DNA of 44,371 nt from Nitrosomonas sp. (lineage in GTDB: Bacteria > Pseudomonadota > Gammaproteobacteria > Burkholderiales > Nitrosomonadaceae). Where the stretch lies: the NCBI GenBank assembly GCA_020890945.1, contig JAJHPK010000029.1:1-44371 (forward strand), given 5' to 3'. The notes under the pieces were generated by a model. It ran no database searches. It worked only from the letters and a program-made list of their open reading frames with translations, and was not told the origin of the DNA. The first letter of the stretch is position 1; each line of letters opens with the position of its first letter. The position numbers and the translations under genes were made by a program. Of the stretch, positions 6,914-18,575 are shown in pieces.

Positions 6914-8860
6914 CTAAATGAAATCCACCATGACATTGACACCCACTACCAATTGAGCATCGGCGTTAGTATAGGTGTGAAAGCCATTATAGATTCCTTT
7001 GTCTTGCCACCCATCATCAGTAATGTGCACATAATCGCCTTGATTACCGTTGACGATCAGTTTATTAGTAGTATCGGATAATGCTTTTAATTGTGTTGCA
7101 TTGAGTGTCACGCCGCTATCGCTACCGGATGGACCGTACAAATAGATCTTTTCAATCCCCATAATTTTTCCGGAAAACTTGGCCAAATCCAGATTTGCAT
7201 CTACCGCGGCTATCGCTAAAGTATCGCCGTTACCACGACCGCCATTGACGAGTTTGAAATTCAAATCGCTCACGCGAATTAAATCGTTGCCGTTGCCCGC
7301 GTGGTAAGTATCGGCCCCACCTTTTCCGATGAGGGTATCGTTGCCATTACCCGCTTCAAAACGTTCGGCTGCTTTAGTGCCCACGAGCATATCGCCTTTA
7401 TTGGTGCCTTTAATGACTTTTTCTAAATTCGAAAAATCACTGCTCCCGAAAATCACATAGCTGTTCGATAAATTAGCTACCATCAAGTCGTCAAAACCAT
7501 CGTTATTGATATCTCCCGCGGTACTGACACTATTTTCAGTAGCTCCTAACCCATCCCCAGCTTTTAATCCATCTATACGAAAACCAGCGTCACTGGCCAA
7601 ATTAGCCAAATCCAGTGTGGCGCCAAAACCGGTCGATTTGCCAAAAATAACATAGACAGAACCAGAATCTACGCCATTATGATCTGCTCCTCCAGCACCG
7701 ATCAGTATGTCGCCAAAACCATCGCCATTAACATCGCCTGCGCTACTGATTGATCTACCTAATAGATCTCCGGCCGACTCGCCATTGATGGTAAAACCAT
7801 TGGTGCCATTCAGGTCGGTCAAATTCATCACCGCATCAAACCCAGAAGCTTTGCCAAACACGACATAACCGGAGCCTGAATCATTTCCATTGATATCAGC
7901 ACCACGAGCGCCAATCAACACATCCGAAAAACCGTCACCATTGACATCTCCTGCATTGCTAACAGAGCGACCCGCTAAATCAAGACTAGAGATACCATCC
8001 AAACGGAACCCATTTGTACCATCGAGTGAGGTCATGTCCAAATTTGCAGCGAATCCAGAGGCTTTACCGAATACGACATAAGCAGATCCTCCATTTTTTG
8101 GGTTATTACCGCCGTTTGATGCACCGACAATCAAATCATCATAACCATCGCCGTTGATATCGCCAGCACCACTGAGCGTAGTGCCAAAATTATCTGGTCC
8201 GTTAATGCCATCGACGCCATGCAAACGAAAGCCATTCGTACCGTTCAGTGTTTGGAGATTGATACTGTTACTGGCAAAGCTACTTTGACCAAATACGACG
8301 TAGCACTCACCTTTATAAAGCCCCGCTCCCCCATACTTAGCCAGGATAATATCGTCAATATCATCGCCATTGATATCGCCGGCACTACTCACTCTAAATA
8401 TACTACTGTAATGTGCATTTGCACCGACAATGCTGATACCGGTATTTTTGTCCTGTAAAGCAGTGTTTAAATATTCAGATTTATTGAAACCGGTACCTTT
8501 ACCAAAGAAAATGGCGGCGTTGACCGAGTCAGTAGTTCCAGCAACGAACAAATCATCAAAACCATCGCCATTAAAATCACCGGCTGTTGTAGTCTGAAAT
8601 GCTCCATAAACGTTGGGAATTAATTGAAAGCCGTTATTGCCATTGAGCTCCCGTCGATTAATTTCTACGTTAAATGGGGTATTTTTACCAAAGATTACAT
8701 AACTTGAGTCATAATTGGGGCCACTATAGAGAGTGACAATATCATCGTAACCATCCCCATTCACATCCCCAGCATTACTCATACCCGCACTATAACCATC
8801 ATTATCTATAATAAAACCATTGCTACCATTGAGTGTCGATAAATCAAAAACTTGTACCAT
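6914..8860 (-). CDS. FG-GAP repeat (integrin-alpha-like propeller) protein with RTX C-terminal region
   Basis: Probable secreted protein of 648 residues. Seven copies of the FG-GAP calcium-loop signature can be counted (AGDVNGDGYDDI, AGDFNGDGFDDL, AGDINGDDIDDI, AGDINGDGYDDL, AGDVNGDGFSDV, AGDVNGDGFGDI, AGDINNDGFDDL), each preceded by a strand like SYVIFGK. This is enough for one seven-bladed beta-propeller over about residues 1-475. After that come RTX-type nonapeptides (GNGNDTLIGKGGADTYHAGN) and a 110-residue tail. There is no N-terminal signal peptide; an RTX C-terminus usually means export by a type I system, none of which lies in the window. Function could be adhesion or ligand binding. 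Start ATG 8860 has GGGAT upstream. The gene stands alone. Confidence 0.85.
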   Translation of the reverse strand: MVQVFDLSTLNGSNGFIIDNDGYSAGMSNAGDVNGDGYDDIVTLYSGPNYDSSYVIFGKNTPFNVEINRRELNGNNGFQLIPNVYGAFQTTTAGDFNGDGFDDLFVAGTTDSVNAAIFFGKGTGFNKSEYLNTALQDKNTGISIVGANAHYSSIFRVSSAGDINGDDIDDIILAKYGGAGLYKGECYVVFGQSSFASNSINLQTLNGTNGFRLHGVDGINGPDNFGTTLSGAGDINGDGYDDLIVGASNGGNNPKNGGSAYVVFGKASGFAANLDMTSLDGTNGFRLDGISSLDLAGRSVSNAGDVNGDGFSDVLIGARGADINGNDSGSGYVVFGKASGFDAVMNLTDLNGTNGFTINGESAGDLLGRSISSAGDVNGDGFGDILIGAGGADHNGVDSGSVYVIFGKSTGFGATLDLANLASDAGFRIDGLKAGDGLGATENSVSTAGDINNDGFDDLMVANLSNSYVIFGSSDFSNLEKVIKGTNKGDMLVGTKAAERFEAGNGNDTLIGKGGADTYHAGNGNDLIRVSDLNFKLVNGGRGNGDTLAIAAVDANLDLAKFSGKIMGIEKIYLYGPSGSDSGVTLNATQLKALSDTTNKLIVNGNQGDYVHITDDGWQDKGIYNGFHTYTNADAQLVVGVNVMVDFI

Positions 8861-9151
8861 GTTAAAAATCCCTATAAAAAACCAGAAAAGAAAATATTTG
8901 TGACATAACGATTGCTTAATTATTAATATAAATAAATACTTGTATTATGTTGTTATGTCATTTTTTCAGATTTTTTTCAAAAAAGATATAGTAGTATCCT
9001 GTGATTCTGGTCCTATGATATGGATATAATTTCTCAAGAATGTGGCCTTAAACCGATAGGAAATTCGTTTAGACAACCGGATTCGTTAATTAACTGACGT
9101 TTGGTTGACGGGGTTACTTAATCTCACTTCATTTTTTTGTAACTCGATCAT

Positions 9152-9775
9152 ATGATTTGTCTTTATTATATTCACGATCCAATGTGCAGTTGGTGTTATG
9201 CTTTTACACAAAGTTGGACTAACTTACAGAAAATACTCCCCGGTGACATTCAAGTTATCAGCGTTCTGGGTGGTTTAGCACCGGATAGCAACGAACCGAT
9301 GCCATTGAATACACAAAAAATGGTTCAGCAAGCATGGCAAACAATAGAAAAAACCGTGCGAGATGTTCGGTTCAATTGGGATTTTTGGTCACGAAATACC
9401 CCGTATCGTTCAACTTATCTGGCATGCCGTGCGGTTCTTGCCGCGAAAAAACAGCGGTTAACGGCGGAAGTCGAGATGATTCGCGCGATTCAAACGAGCT
9501 ATTATCAAAAAACCCGCAATCCTTCGCTACCAGAAACTTTACATGAATGCGCACGTGAAATTGGTTTAGATGCGTTGCAATTCGCTAAAGATTTAAGCAG
9601 TGCTGAAATAGAAAACGAACTGCAGCGAGAGATCCAGTTTGCGCGTGATATGGGAGTGTCTTCGTATCCTTCGTTACGATTGCAGCATCTCGGCATCTTA
9701 CATACTATTTCTGTTGATTATCACGATCATGAAACGATGCTCAATCAAATTAACCGAATCATCCAAAAAACGTAA
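9152..9775 (+). CDS. DsbA-family thioredoxin-fold protein (COG3531 type)
   Basis: Predicted thiol-disulfide oxidoreductase of 207 residues. The N-terminus is YYIHDPMCSWCYAF with the redox pair Cys12 and Cys15 (CSWC), a helical insertion typical of DsbA-like folds spans the middle, and the cis-proline loop is SSYPSLRL near residues 169-176. No signal peptide or membrane anchor is visible, so a cytoplasmic location is likely, as for the FrnE/COG3531 group rather than periplasmic DsbA. No good ribosome site precedes ATG 9152. It converges on dapE with only seven bases between the stops. The substrate is unknown. Confidence 0.8.
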   Translation: MICLYYIHDPMCSWCYAFTQSWTNLQKILPGDIQVISVLGGLAPDSNEPMPLNTQKMVQQAWQTIEKTVRDVRFNWDFWSRNTPYRSTYLACRAVLAAKKQRLTAEVEMIRAIQTSYYQKTRNPSLPETLHECAREIGLDALQFAKDLSSAEIENELQREIQFARDMGVSSYPSLRLQHLGILHTISVDYHDHETMLNQINRIIQKT

Positions 9776-9782
9776 GTGACAG

Positions 9783-11185
<1,403 letters not shown>

Positions 11186-13531
11186 ATGCTATCGTTTCTT
11201 TTTTCTGTCATTTTAATTGTGGTTGTAATCACCAGCGTTATTGTAATGGTACCCGTGTTACGCAAAACTTTGGTGTCGCAACCCATATTACAAATTTTCC
11301 GCCGTATGTTGCCGCAAATATCGCAAACTGAGCAAGAAGCCCTCGATGCGGGTACAGTATGGTGGGAAGGCGATTTATTCGGTGGCAAACCCGATTGGAA
11401 GAAATTATTATCCTATCCTAAACCACAATTAACCGAAGAAGAACAAGCATTTATAAATGGACCGGTCGAGCAGCTTTGCAGTTTGTTGAACGAATGGAAA
11501 ATTACGCACGAATTAAAAGATTTGCCGCCTGAAGTTTGGCAATTCATTCGCGATAATGGTTTTTTTGGCTTAATCATCCCCAAACAGTATGGCGGCTATG
11601 GGTTTTCTGCATTGGCGCATTCTGGAGTGGTGATGAAAATTGCATCGCGTAGCGGAACTGCCGCAGTCACCGTGATGGTGCCCAATTCACTCGGTCCGGC
11701 GGAGTTGTTATTACATTATGGTACCGAAAAGCAGAAAGAGTACTACTTGCCGAGATTGGCAAAAGGTTTGGAAATTCCTTGTTTTGCGCTGACTTCTCCC
11801 GAAGCGGGTTCTGATGCAGGATCGATGCCGGATTATGGCGTCGTGTGCCGCCAAGACCACGATGGTCAAAGCGATGTGTTAGGTATGCGCGTCACTTGGG
11901 ATAAACGTTATATTACCTTAGGACCTGTTGCAACATTGTTGGGTTTAGCGTTTAAACTGTATGACCCGGATCGAATACTCGGTGGCGCTGAAGATCTCGG
12001 TATTACCTTGGCGCTGATACCTACCGATACACCGGGCGTCAATATCGGGCGGCGCCACTATCCATTGAACGCAGTATTTCAAAATGGCCCTAATTCTGGA
12101 AAAGATGTGTTTATCCCGATGGATTGGATCATTGGCGGGCAGGAAAGGATTGGGCAAGGATGGCGCATGCTGATGAATTGTTTGGCCGCAGGCCGAGCCA
12201 TTTCATTACCAGCAACCGGCGTTAGCGCAGCTAAGCTCGCGGCACGAACCAGCGGAGCTTATAGCCGTGTACGTGTGCAATTCAAACTTCCTATTGGTTA
12301 TTTTGAAGGGATCGAAGAAGCGTTAGCGCGAATCGGCGGTAATACTTATATGATGGATGCGGCGCGTGTCATGACCGCAAGTGCAATCGATTTGGGAGAA
12401 AAACCCTCAGTCGGATCTGCCATCGTTAAATATCACCTGACCGAACGTGGCCGTCAAGCGATTAACGATGCGATGGATATTCATGCCGGTAAAGGAATTT
12501 GCATCGGACCCAGCAATTATCTCGGGCGCACTTACCAGCAAATGCCCGTCGGTATCACGGTTGAAGGCGCTAATATATTGACGCGCAATTTGATTATCTT
12601 TGGTCAAGGAGCGATCCGTTGTCATCCTTACTTGTTAAAAGAAGTCAACGCGGCTCACGATAATGATCAGAAAAACGCTTTGGAAACATTTGACGCTGCA
12701 TTATTTGGGCACATCAAATTCACGTTACGAAATACGTTTAATAGCTTGTTTTACGGTTTATTGAGCAACCATTTAAAAAATATTGTGCCGGAAAATTGCT
12801 TGCCCGAAACCGCGATCTATTATCGGCAGTTGACACGTTTTTCAGCAAGCTTTGCGTGCATAGCGGATATTGCTTTAATGCGTTTAGGCGGCTCACTGAA
12901 GCGCAAAGAAAGATTATCAGCGCGTTTGGGCGATATCCTAAGTTTGATGTATCTATGTTCGGCTACTTTAAAGCATTTTGAGGATCAAGGGCGGCAAAGT
13001 GCCGATTTGCCATTATTGCATTGGTCAATGCAGGATGCGTTTTATCACATACAACACGCTTTTGATGAATTTCTAACCAATTTTCCCGTACCGATCGTTT
13101 TTGTTTGGATCTTGAAAGGACTGGTATTTCCCCTGGGTAAACGGTGTAAACCGCCCAGTGACGAATTATCACATCAAGTAGCACGATTTTTGATGAAACC
13201 AGGCGTTGATCGAGATCGTTTGACTGACGGAATGTATGTTCCCAAAGCGGCTAATTCTGCAAAAGAAACTGAACCGTTAGCGGATTTAGAGAAAGCATTC
13301 CAATGTGCGATCGATAGTGAAGCTGCGGAAGCAAAAATACGTGAAGGCGTCAAAGCAAAACGTATTACCGCGAAAGGAAAAGAAAAGATTGCGCAAGCGT
13401 TGCAATTGAATTTCATTAGTGCAGCAGAAGCGGAATTGCTTAATCAATTGAGAGAATTGCGAAGTAAAGTAATCAAGGTGGATGATTTCACCAAGGATTT
13501 TAGCCATCACGATAAAGAACAAGTTAATTGA
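11186..13531 (+). CDS. fadE: Acyl-CoA dehydrogenase FadE, membrane-anchored
   Basis: FAD enzyme for the first oxidation of each beta-oxidation round, converting acyl-CoA to trans-2-enoyl-CoA. From ATG 11186 (CGGAG nine bases upstream) the protein has 781 residues and begins with a hydrophobic anchor (FLFSVILIVVVITSVIVMV), as E. coli FadE (about 814 residues) does. The FAD/substrate motif LTSPEAGSDAGS is at residues 202-213; GWRMLMNCLAAGRAISLP and GITVEGANILTRNLIIFGQG mark the C-terminal helical domain. The last 250 residues match the FadE-specific C-terminal domain (DUF1974). The stop is followed after 35 bases by an acyl-CoA ligase gene, so activation and oxidation of fatty acids are probably co-transcribed. 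Confidence 0.95.
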   Translation: MLSFLFSVILIVVVITSVIVMVPVLRKTLVSQPILQIFRRMLPQISQTEQEALDAGTVWWEGDLFGGKPDWKKLLSYPKPQLTEEEQAFINGPVEQLCSLLNEWKITHELKDLPPEVWQFIRDNGFFGLIIPKQYGGYGFSALAHSGVVMKIASRSGTAAVTVMVPNSLGPAELLLHYGTEKQKEYYLPRLAKGLEIPCFALTSPEAGSDAGSMPDYGVVCRQDHDGQSDVLGMRVTWDKRYITLGPVATLLGLAFKLYDPDRILGGAEDLGITLALIPTDTPGVNIGRRHYPLNAVFQNGPNSGKDVFIPMDWIIGGQERIGQGWRMLMNCLAAGRAISLPATGVSAAKLAARTSGAYSRVRVQFKLPIGYFEGIEEALARIGGNTYMMDAARVMTASAIDLGEKPSVGSAIVKYHLTERGRQAINDAMDIHAGKGICIGPSNYLGRTYQQMPVGITVEGANILTRNLIIFGQGAIRCHPYLLKEVNAAHDNDQKNALETFDAALFGHIKFTLRNTFNSLFYGLLSNHLKNIVPENCLPETAIYYRQLTRFSASFACIADIALMRLGGSLKRKERLSARLGDILSLMYLCSATLKHFEDQGRQSADLPLLHWSMQDAFYHIQHAFDEFLTNFPVPIVFVWILKGLVFPLGKRCKPPSDELSHQVARFLMKPGVDRDRLTDGMYVPKAANSAKETEPLADLEKAFQCAIDSEAAEAKIREGVKAKRITAKGKEKIAQALQLNFISAAEAELLNQLRELRSKVIKVDDFTKDFSHHDKEQVN

Positions 13532-13566
13532 TATTGAGCGAATCGCTTGAGAAGAGGAGTAGGGTG

Positions 13567-15405
13567 ATGCAGCCAGAAAAACCGCATGATAGTGTTGATG
13601 TAATCTCGGTTGATCAAGCAAAAACACTGGATGGCCTTTTTAGAGAACGGGTAAAGCGTTCGGGCGAGCAAGTGGCCTATCGCTATTTCAATAAATTGAC
13701 CGAGCAATGGGATAGCTATACTTGGAGTCACATGGATCGGTTTATCGCGCGGTGGCAAGGCGCTTTGGAACAAGAAAAACTGGTCCCAGGCGATCGAGTC
13801 GCCGTCATGGTAAGAAATTGTCCGGAATGGATTATGTTTGAACAAGCGGCACTCGGATTAGGTTTAGTGGTCGTGCCACTTTACGTTGACGATCGCGCGG
13901 AAAATGCAGCTTATGTGCTGGATCATTCAGAAGCCAAAATTTTATTGTTGGAAGATGTGCAAAAATGGCGCGATTTTCTTGCCTTAACACCGGAACAAAA
14001 ACTGAGCATCGATAAGGTGCAACGCATCGTTGTATTGCGCTGTGCGGATTTAAATTTAGATATATCGAAACCACAAGTCGTGTCAGTGCATGATTGGTTG
14101 CCAGCACAGGCCGGTGAAGTCAAACATTTGGACAAAGATCCCCACGATTTAGCGACGATTGTTTATACCTCCGGCACTTCCGGTCGACCCAAAGGTGTCA
14201 TGCTCAGTCATCATAATATTTTGACCAATGCTTATGCGAGCACTGAAACGGTCACCATTTATACAACGGATTGGATGCTTTCATTTTTACCCCTGTCGCA
14301 TATGTTTGAGCGCACTTCTGGTTACTATCTTTCGATAATGGCAGGAGGCGCTATCGCGTTTAATCGTTCGATTCCTGAGTTGCAAGAAGATTTGCTGTCG
14401 ATTCGCCCTACCTTGATGATTTCGGTTCCACGGATCTTCGAACGTATTTATGCAGGAATTCGCGCTAAATTGGACGAGAGCTCAAGTTTCTCGCGGTGGT
14501 TGTTTAATCTTGCAGTGGATGTCGGATATCAACGGTTTGAATATCAGCAGGGTAGAGCCTGTTGGAGCTTGAAGTTGCTGTTGTGGCCTTTGTTGAAAAA
14601 AATGATCGCAGATAAAGTACTCAATAAATTGGGTGGAAGATTGCGTTTTGTTATTAGCGGCGGTGCGCCGCTGTCTGCGGAAGTTTCTCGGGTATTCATC
14701 GGATTAGGATTGCCGATTCTACAAGGCTATGGCATGACTGAAAGCAGTCCAGTGGTCAGCGTCAACCGCCCTGATGATAACGTGCCTGCCAGTATTGGCC
14801 TCACTTTGCCAGGTGTGCAAGTGAATTTAGGGGAAAACGATGCGTTAATGATTCGCGGTCCGAATGTCATGTTGGGTTACTGGAAAAACGAAGAAGCAAC
14901 CAAACAAGCAATATCGGCGGATGGCTGGTTGAATTCTGGAGACGTAGCGCGTATCGATCAACAAGGTCATATTTTTATTACCGGTCGGCATAAAGAAATC
15001 ATCGTATTGTCAACCGGCGAAAAAATACCTCCAGCAGATATGGAAGCGGCAATTTTGCAAGAATCGCTTTTTGATCAAGTCATGATCGTAGGGGAGGGGC
15101 GTTCATTCTTAAGTGTGTTAGCCGTGCTCAATGCGCATGCTAAAGAAAAATTTTTCACCAAATATGGTCTGGATCAAACGCTTAACCAAAATGGACAAAA
15201 AAGTCACGTTGAAGAAGTATTGCTTGACAAGGTTACTCGTCAAACCAACGCATTTCCGGGTTATGCGAGAATACGTCGTATTGCTGTGATTGACGAGCCG
15301 TGGACAGTCGATAACGGATTTTTAACGCCGACACTGAAATTAAAGCGTAATAAAGTGCTGGAAAAATATCGTGAAGTGATTGAGCAGTTATATAACGGGC
15401 GTTGA
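13567..15405 (+). CDS. Long-chain fatty acid-CoA ligase (AMP-forming)
   Basis: Activates fatty acids to acyl-CoA with ATP, feeding FadE next door. ATG 13567 has GAGGAG upstream and gives 612 residues; a TTG at 13528 would overlap fadE. The ATP-binding loop YTSGTSGRPKGVML is at about residues 200-213. GYGMTESSPVVSVN is the adenylate-forming A5 motif, and NSGDVARIDQQGHIFITGRH with EIIVLSTGEKIPPADME forms the hinge and C-terminal subdomain. The overall form is nearer to the FAA1/FadD15-type long-chain synthetases, with a long insert before the P-loop, than to E. coli FadD, so I leave the symbol empty. Probable operon fadE-this gene-yajD-DUF3422. Confidence 0.92.
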   Translation: MQPEKPHDSVDVISVDQAKTLDGLFRERVKRSGEQVAYRYFNKLTEQWDSYTWSHMDRFIARWQGALEQEKLVPGDRVAVMVRNCPEWIMFEQAALGLGLVVVPLYVDDRAENAAYVLDHSEAKILLLEDVQKWRDFLALTPEQKLSIDKVQRIVVLRCADLNLDISKPQVVSVHDWLPAQAGEVKHLDKDPHDLATIVYTSGTSGRPKGVMLSHHNILTNAYASTETVTIYTTDWMLSFLPLSHMFERTSGYYLSIMAGGAIAFNRSIPELQEDLLSIRPTLMISVPRIFERIYAGIRAKLDESSSFSRWLFNLAVDVGYQRFEYQQGRACWSLKLLLWPLLKKMIADKVLNKLGGRLRFVISGGAPLSAEVSRVFIGLGLPILQGYGMTESSPVVSVNRPDDNVPASIGLTLPGVQVNLGENDALMIRGPNVMLGYWKNEEATKQAISADGWLNSGDVARIDQQGHIFITGRHKEIIVLSTGEKIPPADMEAAILQESLFDQVMIVGEGRSFLSVLAVLNAHAKEKFFTKYGLDQTLNQNGQKSHVEEVLLDKVTRQTNAFPGYARIRRIAVIDEPWTVDNGFLTPTLKLKRNKVLEKYREVIEQLYNGR

Positions 15406-15468
15406 AATTCTATTGTCGCTGAAAAATAGTATTGATGTGAATTTTCGATAACAAAGGAGTCGACTATT

Positions 15469-15828
15469 ATGAGTAAAGACACCAATAAGCTGGATAAAAT
15501 CGTCTTGGAAGCGCGCCGTCAAGCAGAAAAGCGCGCGCAGGGCTATCGTGAACAAGCATTGAAATTATTTCCGTGGATTTGTGGACGGTGTGCACGCAGC
15601 TTCGATCATAAAAATCTCCAGTTGCTTGAAGTGCATCATAAAAACAGCAATCACGACGACAATCCGCCCGATGGCAGTAATTGGGAATTGTTGTGTACCT
15701 ACTGCCATGAAAATGAGCATTCCAAGTTAAAAGATGCGATGGGGCGAGTCGGTGGCGATTCGGTCGATGCAACCGCTACATTCAATCCTTTTGCGAATCT
15801 CAAGGAAATGATGAAAAATAAATCGTGA
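15469..15828 (+). CDS. yajD: HNH nuclease family protein YajD
   Basis: Small 119-residue protein of the YajD family, a conserved gammaproteobacterial HNH protein of unsettled role. Two CxxC pairs (ICGRCARSF and LLCTYCHENEH) would bind structural zinc, and the HNH core is LEVHHKNSNHDDNPPDGSN followed by the downstream WELLCTYCH. The N-terminus is basic and helical. AAAGGAG lies nine bases before ATG 15469, a strong ribosome site. It follows the acyl-CoA ligase by 63 bases and is followed after seven bases by the DUF3422 gene, so co-transcription is likely, although no functional link is known. Confidence 0.92.
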   Translation: MSKDTNKLDKIVLEARRQAEKRAQGYREQALKLFPWICGRCARSFDHKNLQLLEVHHKNSNHDDNPPDGSNWELLCTYCHENEHSKLKDAMGRVGGDSVDATATFNPFANLKEMMKNKS

Positions 15829-15835
15829 TTTTTTT

Positions 15836-17173
15836 ATGAATCGCACTGTTTCTTTGCCCAATCAATCTTCCTCGTCGGCTAAAACGATAATGTCTGCTAT
15901 TCCTGAATATAGTGAACGTCAGGAATTGCATGCCGAACTCAATGCCGCGGTGTATGAGTTATTGCTGCCGCCGTTACAGCTTTCCCATTTGGTTTTGTTG
16001 TCAGACCGTCATTGGATTGAACAAGAACGCCATTTGATTGCGGAATTGTGCGCTAACTTCCAAGTGAATCCTCCTGAGTCGCACGAAAACGATTTTAATG
16101 TGGATTGTGGTGAGTTTCGACTGCGATGGGAACGGCATACGGAATATTCTACCTATACGATATATCGTACCCAGCCATTTGACATACCTTTTCAGCAACC
16201 TGCGATTACTTATGTTCCGCAAGATTGGTTGACGCGCTTGCCGGGTCAGTTGCTCGTCGCTACTCATATCGTTTTGGAAGATAGGATTCTTCCCAAGCGG
16301 GGTTTACATGAGTTATCCGCATTTTTTACCTCAGGAACTGTAATCGGCTCGAAAGTCGCGGGTGGTGCCGCTACGATATGGAGCGATAATCAAATTCATC
16401 CGGATGGTTTTGGACGTATTTTGATTCATGATGAGAATTTACGTAGTCGCCAAGTGGGGCGGCTAATTCAGCGATTATTGGAAATTGAAACGTATCGTAT
16501 GTTAGCCATGCTGCCATTGCCGATTACGCGAAAAATCATCCCACAGTTGGCGCGGGCGGATCAGCGTTTAGCGGAAATAACGGCGAATAGCGTGGAAGCA
16601 AGCAGTATCGAAGATGAACAGCGGTTATTATACGAACTGACTAAATTGGCCGCTGAAACAGAACGATTATCAGAACAAACCAGTCATCGTTTTAATGCAT
16701 CACGGGCGTATTATGATATCGTCAAACTACGTATTACCGAATTGCGAGAGGAGCGCATCGAAGGATTGCAAATGCTTCAAGAATTCATGATTCAACGTTT
16801 GTCTTCAGCAATGGGTACGTGTGAATTGGTTAATTCCAAGTTGGAAACACTGTCAACAAGATTAGAGCGTGCCACAGCTTTGCTTCGCACGCGAGTCGAC
16901 TTGTCGATGGAAGGGCAGATCCGCGATTTGTTGAAATCGATGGACCAACGTGCGCATTTACAGTTGCGGTTGCAAGAAACAGTCGAAGGGCTGTCTGTCG
17001 TCGTATTGAGTTATTATTTACTGAGTATACTTGGCTATGGATTCAAAGCCTTCAAAGCAGCCGGCCATGAGATCAATGTCGAATTATTAACCGGCCTTGC
17101 CATTCCGGTCGTGATACTGGTCGTTTTTTATGGCATTAGACGCTTGCGCAGTGTGATTAAAAAATCGCATTGA
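15836..17173 (+). CDS. DUF3422 family membrane protein
   Basis: Conserved proteobacterial protein of 445 residues, function unknown. The N-terminal half (residues 25-230) has the family's pattern with ELNAAVYELLLPPLQLSHL and RWERHTEYSTYTIYR. Residues 230-375 are a long charged helical region, probably coiled coil (RLYELTKLAAETERLSEQ type). Two hydrophobic segments close the protein at about 380-400 and 415-435 (VVLSYYLLSILGYGF, LLTGLAIPVVILVVFYGI), followed by a basic tail. This suggests an inner-membrane protein with a large cytoplasmic N-terminal part. An acyl-CoA ligase and yajD precede it in the same direction, and sdaA converges from the other side 22 bases away. Confidence 0.9.
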   Translation: MNRTVSLPNQSSSSAKTIMSAIPEYSERQELHAELNAAVYELLLPPLQLSHLVLLSDRHWIEQERHLIAELCANFQVNPPESHENDFNVDCGEFRLRWERHTEYSTYTIYRTQPFDIPFQQPAITYVPQDWLTRLPGQLLVATHIVLEDRILPKRGLHELSAFFTSGTVIGSKVAGGAATIWSDNQIHPDGFGRILIHDENLRSRQVGRLIQRLLEIETYRMLAMLPLPITRKIIPQLARADQRLAEITANSVEASSIEDEQRLLYELTKLAAETERLSEQTSHRFNASRAYYDIVKLRITELREERIEGLQMLQEFMIQRLSSAMGTCELVNSKLETLSTRLERATALLRTRVDLSMEGQIRDLLKSMDQRAHLQLRLQETVEGLSVVVLSYYLLSILGYGFKAFKAAGHEINVELLTGLAIPVVILVVFYGIRRLRSVIKKSH

Positions 17174-17195
17174 TAGTCGATAAATTCAAACCTGC

Positions 17196-18575
17196 TTAGC
17201 ATTCAGTAATACTAACAGCCAAACCACCTAAGGAAGTTTCCTTGTATTTTGTGGACATTTCCAATCCGGTCTGTTTCATCGCGTTAATGCAATTATCCAA
17301 CGACATAAAATGCTGCCCATCACCGCGCAATGCTAATGAGGCTGCAGTATAAGCTTTAATGGCGCCAAAGCCATTGCGTTCGATGCACGGTACTTGAACA
17401 AGGCTACCGACGGGGTCGCAAGTCATCCCTAAATGATGTTCCAATGCAATTTCAGCCGCATTTTCGATTTGCTCTGTCGTTCCGCCTTTTACCGCGCAGA
17501 CTCCTGCTGCAGCCATCGCAGAAGCAGATCCTACTTCACCTTGGCATCCCACTTCCGCACCGGAAATCGAGCTATTGTGCTTGATTAGTCCGCCAATCGC
17601 GCCAGCGACTAACAAGAAATCACGTACTTGCTCAGATGATATGTTTTCATGCTTAACCAAATAGTAAATGACTGCTGGTATCACTCCAGCAGCGCCGTTG
17701 GTTGGCGCAGTAACAACCATGTGCCCCGCAGCATTTTCTTCATTAACCGCCATGGCATAGGCGCAAAGCCAATCATTCATATTGGCTTTATCGGGTTGAT
17801 TGGTTAATTGTTGGTATAACGCATTCGCACGGCGTTTGATGTTGAGGCCACCGGGAAGCCTGCCTTCTGCTGTTAAGCCTTTTTCTAAACAAGTGCGCAT
17901 CGCATTCCAGATAGCATCGAGGCCGCGATTGAGTTCTGATTCGCTCATGCGTTCTTGTTCATTGCTTCTTTTCATAGCGCTGACAGAAGATTGGCTATCG
18001 ATCGACATTTTCATCATCTGGTTAGCATTCTCAAAAGGAAAACCACATGATTGAACCGGCTCAATTTTAAGCGGCGCAATGATTTGATCAATTTCAGCGA
18101 TAGTTGAAATAAAACCACCCCCAATCGAGAAATAAGTTTCACTGAGCAGCGTTTTGCCAGTGCCATCAAGCAATTGACAAATCATGCCATTGGGATGCTC
18201 AGGTAGTGGATCGCCACGGTCAAAAATAATGTCATCAGCAGGATTGAAATGAATCAACGTGTGATTATCGGTATAAAACGAAGTTTGCTGCCACAGTTGT
18301 TGAAAAAGCGTATTGACATCTTCTTTTGCCAACGCGATCGGCGTATGTCGGTGCATGCCTAAAGTAACCGCGCGATCCGTTGCATGTCCTTTTCCCGTGA
18401 AAGCAAGCGATCCTCGTAACGTGCAACGAACTTGAAGAAATTCTGGAATTGCATTGTGAGAGACGAAATTTTCTAATCGGTCCCGAAAATTTTTGGCGGC
18501 TACCATGGGACCCATCGTGTGTGAACTGGAGGGTCCAATACCAATTTTGAAAAGATCGAGTGTGCTGATAAACAT
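17196..18575 (-). CDS. sdaA: L-serine ammonia-lyase (L-serine dehydratase), single-chain iron-sulfur type
   Basis: Deaminates L-serine to pyruvate and ammonia using a [4Fe-4S] cluster instead of PLP. At 459 residues both the alpha and beta domains are in one chain. The start is [16 protein letters not shown], typical of the beta domain. The catalytic core contains [13 protein letters not shown]. Cluster cysteines are Cys344 ([12 protein letters not shown]), Cys386 ([11 protein letters not shown]) and Cys397 (VPCIERNG), and the last residue is Cys459. In the Legionella enzyme the C-terminal Cys458 ligates the cluster in a tail-in-mouth arrangement; this protein matches with a one-residue offset. 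The start codon lies 326 bases downstream of the chemoreceptor terminator on the same strand, so the gene has its own promoter. Confidence 0.95.
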   Translation of the reverse strand: MFISTLDLFKIGIGPSSSHTMGPMVAAKNFRDRLENFVSHNAIPEFLQVRCTLRGSLAFTGKGHATDRAVTLGMHRHTPIALAKEDVNTLFQQLWQQTSFYTDNHTLIHFNPADDIIFDRGDPLPEHPNGMICQLLDGTGKTLLSETYFSIGGGFISTIAEIDQIIAPLKIEPVQSCGFPFENANQMMKMSIDSQSSVSAMKRSNEQERMSESELNRGLDAIWNAMRTCLEKGLTAEGRLPGGLNIKRRANALYQQLTNQPDKANMNDWLCAYAMAVNEENAAGHMVVTAPTNGAAGVIPAVIYYLVKHENISSEQVRDFLLVAGAIGGLIKHNSSISGAEVGCQGEVGSASAMAAAGVCAVKGGTTEQIENAAEIALEHHLGMTCDPVGSLVQVPCIERNGFGAIKAYTAASLALRGDGQHFMSLDNCINAMKQTGLEMSTKYKETSLGGLAVSITEC

